A stretch of 21,083 bases of DNA from Patescibacteria group bacterium. Lineage in GTDB: Bacteria > Patescibacteriota > Minisyncoccia > Phycocordibacterales > GWA1-40-21. A program made the position numbers and the translations under genes. Positions 13,566-19,639 of this stretch are shown in pieces (position 1 is the first letter of the stretch; each line of letters starts with the position of its first letter). The notes below the pieces were generated by a model, which saw nothing but the letters and a program-made list of their open reading frames with translations, made no database searches and was not told the origin of the DNA. Location: positions 1 to 21,083 of the forward strand of contig JAGXAA010000007.1 in assembly GCA_018971765.1 (NCBI GenBank), in the 5' to 3' direction.

Positions 13566-14135
13566 ATGTTAATACCGACAGTTATAGAAAAATCGCAGTT
13601 CGGGGAGAGGGCCTATGACATTTATTCTCGCCTGCTTAAAGACAACATTATCTTTCTCGGCGGAGAGATTGACGATTATGTCGCCAATATAGTAATCGCC
13701 CAGCTTCTATTTCTACAGTCAGAAGACCCGAAGAAAGACATAAGCTTGTATGTAAATTCACCAGGCGGTTCGGTGACGGCGGCGCTTGCCATATTGGATA
13801 CGATGAATTACTTGAAAAATGACGTGTCAACCGTCTGCGTGGGTATTGCTGCCTCCGCCGGAGCCGTCATTCTATCCGCCGGAAAGAAAGGAAAGCGATA
13901 CGCTTTGCCCAATTCCGAAGTTATGATTCACCAGCCATGGGGAGGAACGCAAGGGCAGGCTTCTGATATAGAGATAACAGCCAAACACATACTGAAAACT
14001 CGCGAAAAACTAAATAAAATTCTTGCTCAAAACACTGGTCGACCTCTCGCTCAAATTGAAAAAGACGCCGACAGAGACTACTTTATGTCCGCCGAAGAAG
14101 CCAAAAAATACGGAATTATAGACAAAATTCTTTAA
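13566..14135 (+). CDS. clpP: ATP-dependent Clp protease proteolytic subunit ClpP
   Basis: 189 aa from the ATG at 13566. The in-frame ATG at 13554 overlaps the -10 hexamer and cannot be in the mRNA. With this start the protein opens MLIPTVIEKS, aligning with the mature N-terminus of E. coli ClpP (ALVPMVIEQT), so no propeptide is made. The catalytic triad then falls at Ser97 (GIAASAGAV), His122 (VMIHQPWGG) and Asp171 (ADRDYFMS), the E. coli mature numbering. SPGGSV and RYALPNSEVM are also present. ClpP forms the 14-subunit barrel that degrades substrates fed by ClpX or other Clp ATPases. A palindrome over the -35 suggests regulation. Confidence 0.94.
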   Translation: MLIPTVIEKSQFGERAYDIYSRLLKDNIIFLGGEIDDYVANIVIAQLLFLQSEDPKKDISLYVNSPGGSVTAALAILDTMNYLKNDVSTVCVGIAASAGAVILSAGKKGKRYALPNSEVMIHQPWGGTQGQASDIEITAKHILKTREKLNKILAQNTGRPLAQIEKDADRDYFMSAEEAKKYGIIDKIL

Positions 14136-14450
14136 TGTTACTTGAAATTATTTCTAAATTTTACATTCAAAAAAAATAGACCCGTTTAAAATTATTTTTT
14201 AGTGGACAATGACGCAAAATTATTATAACATAAAGTCGTTAATAATTTTAATTTAATGTTTTCGTTTTTTACGCATTTAGAAGCTTATTCTTTTTTGTCA
14301 CCGTTATTATTTTATTTTGCCCCAATTTTCACGGCAAAAAATTAACTTGAATAATTCAAAGACAATAAGTGACCTGTTTGACTATTTTTAGCCGTTATCG
14401 TTCATAAATAATAGAATAATGCCTAACAATAGGACAAGTCTGCTTATTCC

Positions 14451-14456
14451 TATAAT
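14451..14456 (+). promoter_or_regulatory. -10 element of rny
   Basis: Perfect TATAAT with no good -35 at 16-18 bp. Transcription from about 14463 would give a leader of about 27 nt containing the hairpin at 14471-14486. Confidence 0.5.
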
Positions 14457-14470
14457 CTAGAGTTTAAAAA

Positions 14471-14486
14471 GCGAAATCACTTTCGC
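14471..14486 (+). promoter_or_regulatory. Leader hairpin just before the rny start codon
   Basis: GCGAAA-TCAC-TTTCGC, a perfect 6-bp stem ending 3 nt before the rny ATG and occupying the place of a Shine-Dalgarno site. It could control translation or protect the 5' end. Confidence 0.5.
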
Positions 14487-14489
14487 AAT

Positions 14490-16019
14490 ATGTCATTAAA
14501 AATAGTGTTTCTCATGGTCGGATTCGCGTCGATTATCGGCGCGATTATAGGTTATTACCTAAGGCTTATAATAGCGCTTGGGAAAAAAGGCTCTCTTGAG
14601 CTTGAGGTGAAGCAAATGATATTGGACGCCAAAGAAGCGGCGAAGAAGATAACTTCCGAAGCCGAGGGGAAAGCTTCGGAAACGATGAAGGAACTCCGAA
14701 ACGAGATGAAAGAAAAAGAGGAGAAACTTAAACAGACTGAAAACAGATTGATAAAAAAGGAGGATTTATTGGATAAGCGACAGATAGACATAGACAAAGA
14801 AGTTGAAGCCATAAAAGGAAAAATTTCGGAGATAAGAGAGATTAGAGAAAAAGCTGAAAATCTTGAAAAGCAAAGAAAAGCGTCTCTGGCGAAGCTTGCC
14901 AACCTTACTGAAGAAGAAGCGAAGACGGAAATAATAAACCTTGCCGAGAAAAAATTCGAAGAGGATATCATGGTTAGAATTAAGAAACTTGAATCCGTAG
15001 GGCAAGAAAAATTGGATCGTAAAGCCAATGAAATTCTTACTTCCGCCGTCCAAAGACTCAGCAGTTCAGTCGTTTCAGACATAATGTCAACCACGGTAAA
15101 TATTCCTTCCGATGAATTGAAAGGGAAAATTATTGGCAAAGAAGGCAGGAATATCAAGGCTTTTGAGCGCGCGACCGGAGTTGAGGTCATTGTCGATGAC
15201 ACCCCTGGCGCTATTATTATTTCCTCTTTTGACCCAGTGAGAAGACAAATCGCGAGAATGGCTCTTGAAAATCTGATAGCCGACGGAAGAATCCAGCCGG
15301 CAAAGATTGAAAGTATAGTGGAAAAAGCCAAACAGGATGTTAATAAAATAATCAAGGAGAAAGGAGAGCAGGCCGCTTATGAATGTGGAGTATTCAATCT
15401 TGATCCCCGAATAATATCAATCTTGGGAAGGCTTTATTTCCGCACAAGCTACGGTCAAAATGTCCTTCAGCATTCCATTGAGATGGCGCATCTTGCCGGA
15501 ATGCTTGCAGAAGAGCTCAAAGCTAACGTCGCCATCGCCAAAGCCGGAGCCCTTCTTCATGATATAGGGAAGGCGGTTGACCACGAAGTCGCGGGCACTC
15601 ATGTTGACATTGGGAAAAGAATACTTCAAAAATTTGGCGCCGGTGAAGAAATAATAAAAGCGATGCATTCGCACCACGAAGAATATCCTTACGAAACGGT
15701 GGAATCGGTTATTGTGCAAGTCGCTGACATTATTTCCGGTTCCAGACCGGGCGCCAGAAGAGACTCCGTTGAAAACTACCTAAAAAGACTTCAGGAACTG
15801 GAGGCGATCACTAATTCATTTAAAGGGGTTGAGAAATCATACGCCCTTCAAGCTGGCCGAGAAATAAGAGTTTTCGTCATTCCGGAGGAAGTTTCCGACC
15901 TTGAAGCCAAAAAAATGGCTAGAGATATAGCCCTAAAAATTGAGAACGAGCTTAAATACCCGGGCGAAATCAAAATAAATGTCATTAGAGAATCTAGAGT
16001 TATAGAATTTGCTCGATAA
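14490..16019 (+). CDS. rny: Ribonuclease Y
   Basis: 509 aa, full length for RNase Y. In order: an N-terminal transmembrane anchor (residues 4-26), a long charged coiled coil (about 35-175), a KH RNA-binding domain (KGKIIGKEGRNIKAFE, about 211-226, to RRQIARMALENLI), and an HD phosphohydrolase domain with ALLHDIGKAVDHEV (about 351-364), HSHHEEYPYE and the family C-terminal signature SGSRPGARRDSVENYLKRL. RNase Y is a membrane-bound endonuclease that starts bulk mRNA decay in bacteria lacking RNase E. It is monocistronic, with its own -10, a hairpin leader and a downstream stem-loop. Confidence 0.95.
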   Translation: MSLKIVFLMVGFASIIGAIIGYYLRLIIALGKKGSLELEVKQMILDAKEAAKKITSEAEGKASETMKELRNEMKEKEEKLKQTENRLIKKEDLLDKRQIDIDKEVEAIKGKISEIREIREKAENLEKQRKASLAKLANLTEEEAKTEIINLAEKKFEEDIMVRIKKLESVGQEKLDRKANEILTSAVQRLSSSVVSDIMSTTVNIPSDELKGKIIGKEGRNIKAFERATGVEVIVDDTPGAIIISSFDPVRRQIARMALENLIADGRIQPAKIESIVEKAKQDVNKIIKEKGEQAAYECGVFNLDPRIISILGRLYFRTSYGQNVLQHSIEMAHLAGMLAEELKANVAIAKAGALLHDIGKAVDHEVAGTHVDIGKRILQKFGAGEEIIKAMHSHHEEYPYETVESVIVQVADIISGSRPGARRDSVENYLKRLQELEAITNSFKGVEKSYALQAGREIRVFVIPEEVSDLEAKKMARDIALKIENELKYPGEIKINVIRESRVIEFAR

Positions 16020-16024
16020 TCTAA

Positions 16025-16053
16025 AAAGCTATCGGCTAATAGCTGATAGCTTT
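16025..16053. terminator. Stem-loop after rny
   Basis: AAAGCTATC (16025-16033) pairs with GATAGCTTT (16045-16053), extended inward by a G-T pair and GCT/AGC around the loop AAT. The T tail on the plus strand is weak (AAGCTTTTC), but its position suggests the rny terminator or 3' stabiliser. Confidence 0.6.
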
Positions 16054-16069
16054 AAGCTTTTCAAGACTA

Positions 16070-16097
16070 TTGCGTAAAAAACGGCTTAATATATAAT
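16070..16097 (+). promoter_or_regulatory. Promoter of the HU gene
   Basis: TTGCGT (16070-16075), 16 bp, TATAAT (16092-16097). It would give a 90-nt leader containing a small hairpin CTGAA/TTCAG (about 16107-16120). A second AT-rich -10-like stretch lies directly before the ATG (about 16183-16191), so a leaderless transcript is also possible. Confidence 0.55.
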
Positions 16098-16194
16098 GTC
16101 TTGAGACTGAAGTCCTTCAGAAAATATCTGTCGGACAAATGAAAAGATAATCAGGTCGATTCATTATTAGGTTTCAAATAAATAATTTAATTAT

Positions 16195-16467
16195 ATGAAT
16201 AAACAAGGAATAGTGGAGATGGTGCATAATATGCTTAACGGAACAAAGGTTCAAGCGGAACAAGTTGTAGATATGGTTTTTGATTCAATTGTCAATTCTT
16301 TGAAAAAAGGAGAAGAAGCGTCAATCGCGGGTATCGGAATTTTTTCAGTAAAGGAAAGAGCCGCTCGACAGGCGAGAAATCCTAGAACGGGAGAATCAAT
16401 CTCCGTTCCGGCAATGAAAGTTCCAAAATTCAGAGCCGCCAAAGCTTTGAAAGATTCGGTTAAATAA
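16195..16467 (+). CDS. hup: HU-family DNA-binding protein
   Basis: 90 aa, exact HU size. It begins MNKQGIVEMVHN, has the dimerisation helices, GIGIFSVKERAARQARNPRTGE (about 47-67) forming the beta-arm base with the conserved RNPRTGE, and the C-terminal PKFRAAKALKDSVK helix. HU dimers bend and compact DNA and act as the main nucleoid protein. HU is favoured over IHF because of the single-gene context and HU-like ends. It is followed by a strong bidirectional terminator. Confidence 0.94.
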   Translation: MNKQGIVEMVHNMLNGTKVQAEQVVDMVFDSIVNSLKKGEEASIAGIGIFSVKERAARQARNPRTGESISVPAMKVPKFRAAKALKDSVK

Positions 16468-16491
16468 ATTCAGTCTATTTCTGCAGAGATA

Positions 16492-16525
16492 ATGAAAAAC
16501 ACCAGCTAAAGCTGGTGTTTTTCAT
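16492..16525. terminator. Bidirectional terminator between HU and the SGNH hydrolase
   Basis: A perfect 15-bp stem: ATGAAAAACACCAGC (16492-16506), loop TAAA, exact complement 16511-16525. GTGTTTTTC follows the GC-rich part on both strands, so it serves the HU gene (plus) and the SGNH gene, whose stop codon abuts it (minus). Confidence 0.92.
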
Positions 16526-17110
16526 TTATCCGATTACGGTTTCTATTTCCGGTCTAATTTTATCAAACATTTTCTTATGCCCTTCAGTATTTGGATGCAG
16601 ACCATCATCAAGATCAATAATATTTACAATTCCATTCATAGAGATGAATCTCACATTATTTTCCTCGCAAAACTTCTTTATTTCGGTGTCCAAATATTTT
16701 ATATTTTGATTTGCATAAAATGAACCGAAAACAGATTTCATTTTCAACTCATCTACAGATGTGAGCCCGATAAAAATAATTTTATCTGCAAACTTATGCG
16801 CCGTTGAGTGAAGTTTTTTTAGATTATTCTTAAATTCATCGATAGAGACTCGCGTTGAATTCGCGCTATTCACAGATCGAGCGTCGTTTATTCCTATCGC
16901 AAAAATGACAATGTTCGGCTCTCGCGATTTTAATTCAGTTTCAATCCGATTAAGCAGATCAGTCGTCGTGTCGCCAGAAATCGAAAGGTTATAAACATTA
17001 ATATCTTTATTTTGCGCTTCAAAATAATTTCTAAGGCGATTAGCCCATCCGCCCTGTTCAGGATCATACGCGCCCCAGGCTATGCTGTCTCCAAAAATGC
17101 AGATATTCAT
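16526..17110 (-). CDS. SGNH/GDSL-family hydrolase
   Basis: 194 aa from the ATG at 17110 (a TTG two codons upstream is possible). The four SGNH blocks are present: FGDSIAWG (Ser of block I, about residues 6-13), the block II Gly in SISGDTT, GINDA (block III Gly and Asn, about 73-77) and DGLHPN (block V Asp and His, about 170-175). These esterases or acetylhydrolases act on lipids, polysaccharide or peptidoglycan acetyl groups. No signal peptide is seen, so a cytoplasmic substrate is likely. A -10-like GATTAT (17116-17121) only 5 nt from the ATG fits a leaderless transcript. Confidence 0.88.
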   Translation of the reverse strand: MNICIFGDSIAWGAYDPEQGGWANRLRNYFEAQNKDINVYNLSISGDTTTDLLNRIETELKSREPNIVIFAIGINDARSVNSANSTRVSIDEFKNNLKKLHSTAHKFADKIIFIGLTSVDELKMKSVFGSFYANQNIKYLDTEIKKFCEENNVRFISMNGIVNIIDLDDGLHPNTEGHKKMFDKIRPEIETVIG

Positions 17111-17115
17111 AATCA

Positions 17116-17121
17116 ATAATC
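17116..17121 (-). promoter_or_regulatory. Possible -10 of the SGNH gene
   Basis: GATTAT on the minus strand, 5 nt from the ATG. No -35 is visible. Readthrough from the tRNA unit upstream is an alternative source of transcription. Confidence 0.3.
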
Positions 17122-17130
17122 TTTAATAAC

Positions 17131-17330
17131 TTGTGCGGGATGGGAGAAGCGGTCACGAATCACTAAGCTTTTTATTTCTTCGCCTGCTGGCGAATCATAA
17201 AAATCTAAGTGTTCGCGACCCCGCCTCGCCGTTTCTCGCAGACTCTAAACATGCTCCGGCCTTCGATTCTCCACGCGAGACAAGCAGTTATCTCGCTCTA
17301 CCCACCCAATTCGAAGACTCATTGTGCGGG
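17131..17330 (-). repeat. Copies of the tRNA-Gly 3' end
   Basis: TTGTGCGGG at 17131-17139 repeats TTGTGCGGG at 17322-17330 (the tRNA-Gly 3' end and flank), with similarity continuing to about 18 of 21 bases. A third, inverted copy of the T-arm, TTCGATTCTCC at 17262-17272, is the exact complement of tRNA bases 17334-17344. Confidence 0.55.
17149..17224. repeat. 76-nt imperfect hairpin downstream of tRNA-Gly
   Basis: Two arms of 36 nt (17149-17184 and 17189-17224) pair around the loop TGCT with about 29 pairs, including the closing GGCGAA/TTCGCC and outer GCGG/CCGC. It could be a processed RNA, a terminator-like structure after the tRNAs (no T tract), or a relic of a small mobile element. Confidence 0.55.
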
Positions 17331-17395
17331 TAGGGAGAATCGAACTCCCGTCTTATCCTTGGCAAGGATACATTCTACCACTAAACCATACCCGC
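17325..17395 (-). tRNA. tRNA-Gly (anticodon GCC)
   Basis: 71 nt. Acceptor GCGGGTA/TACCCGC with discriminator A, D-arm with TAGTGGTAGA, anticodon loop TTGCCAA in stem ATCC/GGAT, and T-loop TTCGATT in stem GGGAG/CTCCC. The 3' CCA is not encoded (CAAT follows), so the CCA-adding enzyme next door is needed. Confidence 0.95.
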
Positions 17396-17485
17396 AAATA
17401 CTTCAATATATTATCAAGAAACTTACAATCATTATACTGAATAATTAAATATTTCAAACTTTTCACGATTTTCGCAGATTCAATA

Positions 17486-17557
17486 TGCGCCCGGCAGGAC
17501 TCGAACCCGCAATACAACGTCCGAAGCGTTGCGTGATATCCATTTCACCACGGGCGC
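17486..17557 (-). tRNA. tRNA-Arg (anticodon UCG)
   Basis: 72 nt. Acceptor GCGCCCG/CGGGCGC plus discriminator A, D-stem GTGA/TCAC, anticodon stem CAACG/CGTTG with loop CTTCGGA (anticodon TCG), and T-arm GCGGG-TTCGAGT-CCTGC. No encoded CCA. It is first in a two-tRNA unit with tRNA-Gly 90 bp downstream. Confidence 0.95.
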
Positions 17558-17565
17558 AATGCGAA

Positions 17566-17609
17566 TATAATACGCTATGTTAGGCAAAAATCAAAAAATG
17601 TAATAAGAT
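17566..17609 (+). promoter_or_regulatory. Candidate promoters of cca
   Basis: Two -10 words: TATAAT (17566-17571), giving a leader of about 41 nt, and TAAGAT (17604-17609) with TAGGCA (17581-17586) at 17 bp, 9 nt from the ATG at 17619, giving a leader of about 3 nt. Confidence 0.4.
17567..17594 (-). promoter_or_regulatory. Promoter of the tRNA-Arg/tRNA-Gly unit
   Basis: Minus strand TTGATT (17589-17594), 16 bp, TATTAT (17567-17572). It predicts a start about 3 nt before tRNA-Arg. The same AT stretch reads TATAAT on the plus strand (17566-17571), pointing toward the cca gene. Confidence 0.6.
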
Positions 17610-17618
17610 GTGCTCACG

Positions 17619-19133
17619 ATGAAGGAAAATTTTGAGACGAAACTTTTTGCGGTACCGAATGATGTTTCACGAATAACAAGAACCCTAAAAAAAGCCGGGT
17701 TTGAGGCCTATCTTGTCGGTGGTTGTGTCAGAGACTTGCTTTTGAAAAGAAGACCGAGGGATTGGGACATAACAACAAACGCAAAACCGGAAGATATTAT
17801 AAGGCTCTTTAAGGAAACATTTTACGAGAATGACTATGGGACAGTCGGAGTTGTTAGTGAAAATGTTTCAGATGAAACGCTTAAAGTGGTGGAAGTTACC
17901 CCTTATAGGTTAGAGTCTGAATATTCCGACAAAAGACGCCCCGATTCGGTGATATTCAGCGATAAACTCGAAGATGACCTCCAAAGAAGGGATTTTACGA
18001 TAAACTCAATAGCATTGGACATCAAAGACAGCGAGGAAACGGGAAATCTCTATAAAGGACATATCATTGATCCGTATAAAGGACAAGACGATTTGAAATC
18101 AGGGACGATAAAGACGGTTGGCGATCCGCATAGCAGATTCAGCGAGGATGGTTTGAGGTTATTAAGAGCAGTAAGAATATCATCAGAATTAGGTTTCACG
18201 ATTAACACCGAGACGGAAAAAGCCATTAAAATTCACGCTCCTTTATTGCAAAAGATAGCGAAAGAAAGGGTGAAAGACGAGTTTATAAGGATAATAATGT
18301 CAGATAATCCAATGGATGGGCTGATTTTGTGCCGAAATCTTGGATTATTGCAATATATAATTCCGGAATTGGAGAAGTCGGTGTCAATTGAGCAAAATTC
18401 AGCTCACGCTTATGATGTTTGGGAGCATTTATTAAGGACAGTCCAACATTCCGCTGACAAAAAATGGCCGCTGGAAATCAGACTCGCCGCGCTTCTTCAC
18501 GATATTTCAAAACCGGAAACGAGGCGATGGGGGAAAGAACAGAATCAATGGACATTTTATGGACACGATGTGATCGGATCTAGAACTGCGGTAAGAATTT
18601 TATCCGATTTGAAATTTTCTAAAAAAGTGATTGACAAAGTCTCGGTGCTTGTTCGATGGCATATGTTTTTCTCCGACACCGAACAAATTACTCTTTCGGC
18701 GGTAAGAAGAATGATAGCGAATGTGGGAAAAGACAATATTTGGGATCTTATGAATTTGAGAATTTGCGACAGGATAGGGACAGGCAGACCGAAAGAAAGC
18801 CCTTACAGATTAAGAAAATATCGGGCAATGATTGAAGAAGCGATGATAGACCCCGTGTCTGTGGGAATGATTAAAATTGACGGAAATCGTCTAATAAAAA
18901 TATTAGAAATAACGCCCAGTCCTAAAATAGGCTATATTTTGCACGCCCTTTTGGATGAAGTGCTGGAAAATCCGAAATTAAACACTGAAGAATATTTAGA
19001 AAAAAGGGCAATGGAACTTGCTCAGTTGCCCGAATTAGAACTAAAAAAGTTAGGTGAAAAGGGAAAACAGACTAAAGAAATTGAAGAAGAAAAAAAAGTT
19101 GAGGAAATAAGAAAAAAGTATTGGGTGCGGTAG
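17619..19133 (+). CDS. cca: CCA-adding tRNA nucleotidyltransferase with HD domain
   Basis: 504 aa from the ATG at 17619 (a GTG at 17610 would add three residues). The class II nucleotidyltransferase head has LVGGCVRD (32-39), DWD (48-50) with the two catalytic Asp, RRDFTINSIALD (about 123-134) and the EDGLRLLRAVR motif (about 176-186) for nucleotide selection. An HD domain follows (LLHDISKPETRR near 292-303). The final 30 residues are a Lys/Glu-rich tail. The enzyme adds or repairs the 3' CCA of tRNAs, and both tRNAs beside it lack an encoded CCA. Separation into A- and CC-adding enzymes cannot be judged from one gene. Confidence 0.93.
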   Translation: MKENFETKLFAVPNDVSRITRTLKKAGFEAYLVGGCVRDLLLKRRPRDWDITTNAKPEDIIRLFKETFYENDYGTVGVVSENVSDETLKVVEVTPYRLESEYSDKRRPDSVIFSDKLEDDLQRRDFTINSIALDIKDSEETGNLYKGHIIDPYKGQDDLKSGTIKTVGDPHSRFSEDGLRLLRAVRISSELGFTINTETEKAIKIHAPLLQKIAKERVKDEFIRIIMSDNPMDGLILCRNLGLLQYIIPELEKSVSIEQNSAHAYDVWEHLLRTVQHSADKKWPLEIRLAALLHDISKPETRRWGKEQNQWTFYGHDVIGSRTAVRILSDLKFSKKVIDKVSVLVRWHMFFSDTEQITLSAVRRMIANVGKDNIWDLMNLRICDRIGTGRPKESPYRLRKYRAMIEEAMIDPVSVGMIKIDGNRLIKILEITPSPKIGYILHALLDEVLENPKLNTEEYLEKRAMELAQLPELELKKLGEKGKQTKEIEEEKKVEEIRKKYWVR

Positions 19134-19162
19134 AGTGAGTATAAAATTATGCAAAGAAAAAA

Positions 19163-19209
19163 CCGCCCACGCGATCTATATTGTGAAGCGGCTTTTTTGA
19201 AAACCGCTT
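19163..19209 (+). terminator. Probable cca terminator region
   Basis: CCGC (19163-19166) can pair with GCGG (19188-19191) directly before a C and six T. Alternatively AAGCGG (19186-19191) pairs with CCGCTT (19204-19209), extended by TTTT/AAAA. The two folds exclude each other. Confidence 0.45.
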
Positions 19210-19215
19210 ATTGTT

Positions 19216-19297
19216 AAAAGTGTTTTTAAGTTATTCCATAATATCCATTACTTTGGTGTGTGATATTTGGAATAAAATTTAGTCGAACACTTTTTTT
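19216..19297 (+). terminator. Long nested stem-loop ending in a T run
   Basis: The outer stem AAAAGTGTT/AACACTTTT (19216-19224/19286-19294) leads into further T to 19297. The inner stem TTATTCCA/TGGAATAA (19231-19238/19268-19275) continues, after one bulged T, with AATATC/GATATT to a 16-nt loop. It may be a second terminator or a structured RNA of about 80 nt. Confidence 0.5.
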
Positions 19298-19311
19298 AAA
19301 GCAGTTTTCAG

Positions 19312-19343
19312 AAATCAAAATCTTGGCCAGAGATTTTTGATTT
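19312..19343. repeat. AT-rich hairpin
   Basis: AAATCAAAATCT (19312-19323) pairs with AGATTTTTGATTT (19331-19343) with one bulge around the 7-nt loop TGGCCAG. Confidence 0.6.
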
Positions 19344-19368
19344 AAGTTTGTGTGTAAAGAACTTCATT

Positions 19369-19400
19369 TCAAATTAATAAAGAGAGCTTTATTAATTTGA
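19369..19400. repeat. Perfect 14-bp hairpin
   Basis: TCAAATTAATAAAG (19369-19382), loop AGAG, exact complement 19387-19400. There is no T tract on either side, so it is not a standard terminator. Confidence 0.75.
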
Positions 19401-19446
19401 TCTGCAAATATTTTATCATCCATAAAGGACATGTAAAGGACATACC

Positions 19447-19455
19447 TGTGGATAA
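19447..19455 (-). promoter_or_regulatory. Consensus DnaA box
   Basis: The minus strand reads TTATCCACA, an exact DnaA box. It is the only one seen in the window, so an origin is not supported; DnaA titration or regulation is possible. Confidence 0.55.
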
Positions 19456-19468
19456 CTTTCCGCTCGCG

Positions 19469-19592
19469 TTCTCTTTTTAAAAGCACGAATATTTTCCTAT
19501 TGGAAAATTTCTCTGCTCGTCAATCAAGAAAATAATCAACTTAAGAAAGTTGTCATTTTCTAATTGACTGCGCAAGGCTTTTAAAAAGAGAA
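19469..19592. ncRNA. Candidate structured RNA: three-way junction closed by a 16-bp stem
   Basis: TTCTCTTTTTAAAAGC (19469-19484) pairs perfectly with 19577-19592. Inside are hairpin A, ATTTTCC-TATT-GGAAAAT (19491-19508, extended by GAA/TTC across a bulge), and hairpin B, GTCAAT/ATTGAC (19519-19524/19563-19568), AGAAAAT/ATTTTCT (19527-19533/19555-19561) and CAACTT-AAGA-AAGTTG (19537-19552). The strand is undetermined and I match it to no known RNA family. Confidence 0.5.
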
Positions 19593-19639
19593 AGCTCGCT
19601 CTGGATTTGAGAAGGAATCAGAATATGTCCTTTATATGA

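Larger units (their letters stand above)
14136..14489. other. AT-rich 354-bp gap between clpP and rny
   Basis: No coding frame is credible here. It is markedly AT-richer than the rest of the window. It holds inverted repeats AAAATTATTA/TAATAATTTT (14216-14225/14240-14249) and TTTTGCC/GGCAAAA (14315-14321/14333-14339), several -10/-35-like words (TTGACT at 14378-14383), the rny -10 and a leader hairpin. No obvious clpP terminator with a T tract was found. Confidence 0.6.
19422..19635. repeat. Inverted-repeat-bounded module with direct repeats
   Basis: ATAAAGGACAT (19422-19432) recurs inverted at 19625-19635. A second direct copy of TAAAGGACAT lies at 19434-19443, 11 bp after the first. The module encloses the DnaA box and the three-way-junction fold and has the look of a MITE or a protein-bound regulatory locus. 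Confidence 0.55.
19134..19639. other. 506-bp non-coding island of hairpins and repeats
   Basis: No credible gene on either strand. In order it holds: a small hairpin (19186-19209), a long nested stem-loop ending in a T tract (19216-19297), a 12-bp AT-rich hairpin (19312-19343), a perfect 14-bp hairpin (19369-19400), a 10-bp direct repeat (19423-19443), a DnaA box (19447-19455), a three-way-junction fold (19469-19592) and an inverted copy of the repeat (19625-19635). Confidence 0.75.

Noticed and set aside
17133..17448. Two open frames on the plus strand (66 and 79 aa) over the tRNA-Gly region
   Set aside because: They are antisense to tRNA-Gly and its debris (one contains GENRTPVLSLARIH, a typical translation of a tRNA complement) and have no start signals.
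19134..19639. Chromosomal origin of replication
   Set aside because: Only one DnaA box was found and no dnaA, dnaN or rpmH gene lies nearby; hairpins and AT richness alone are not enough.
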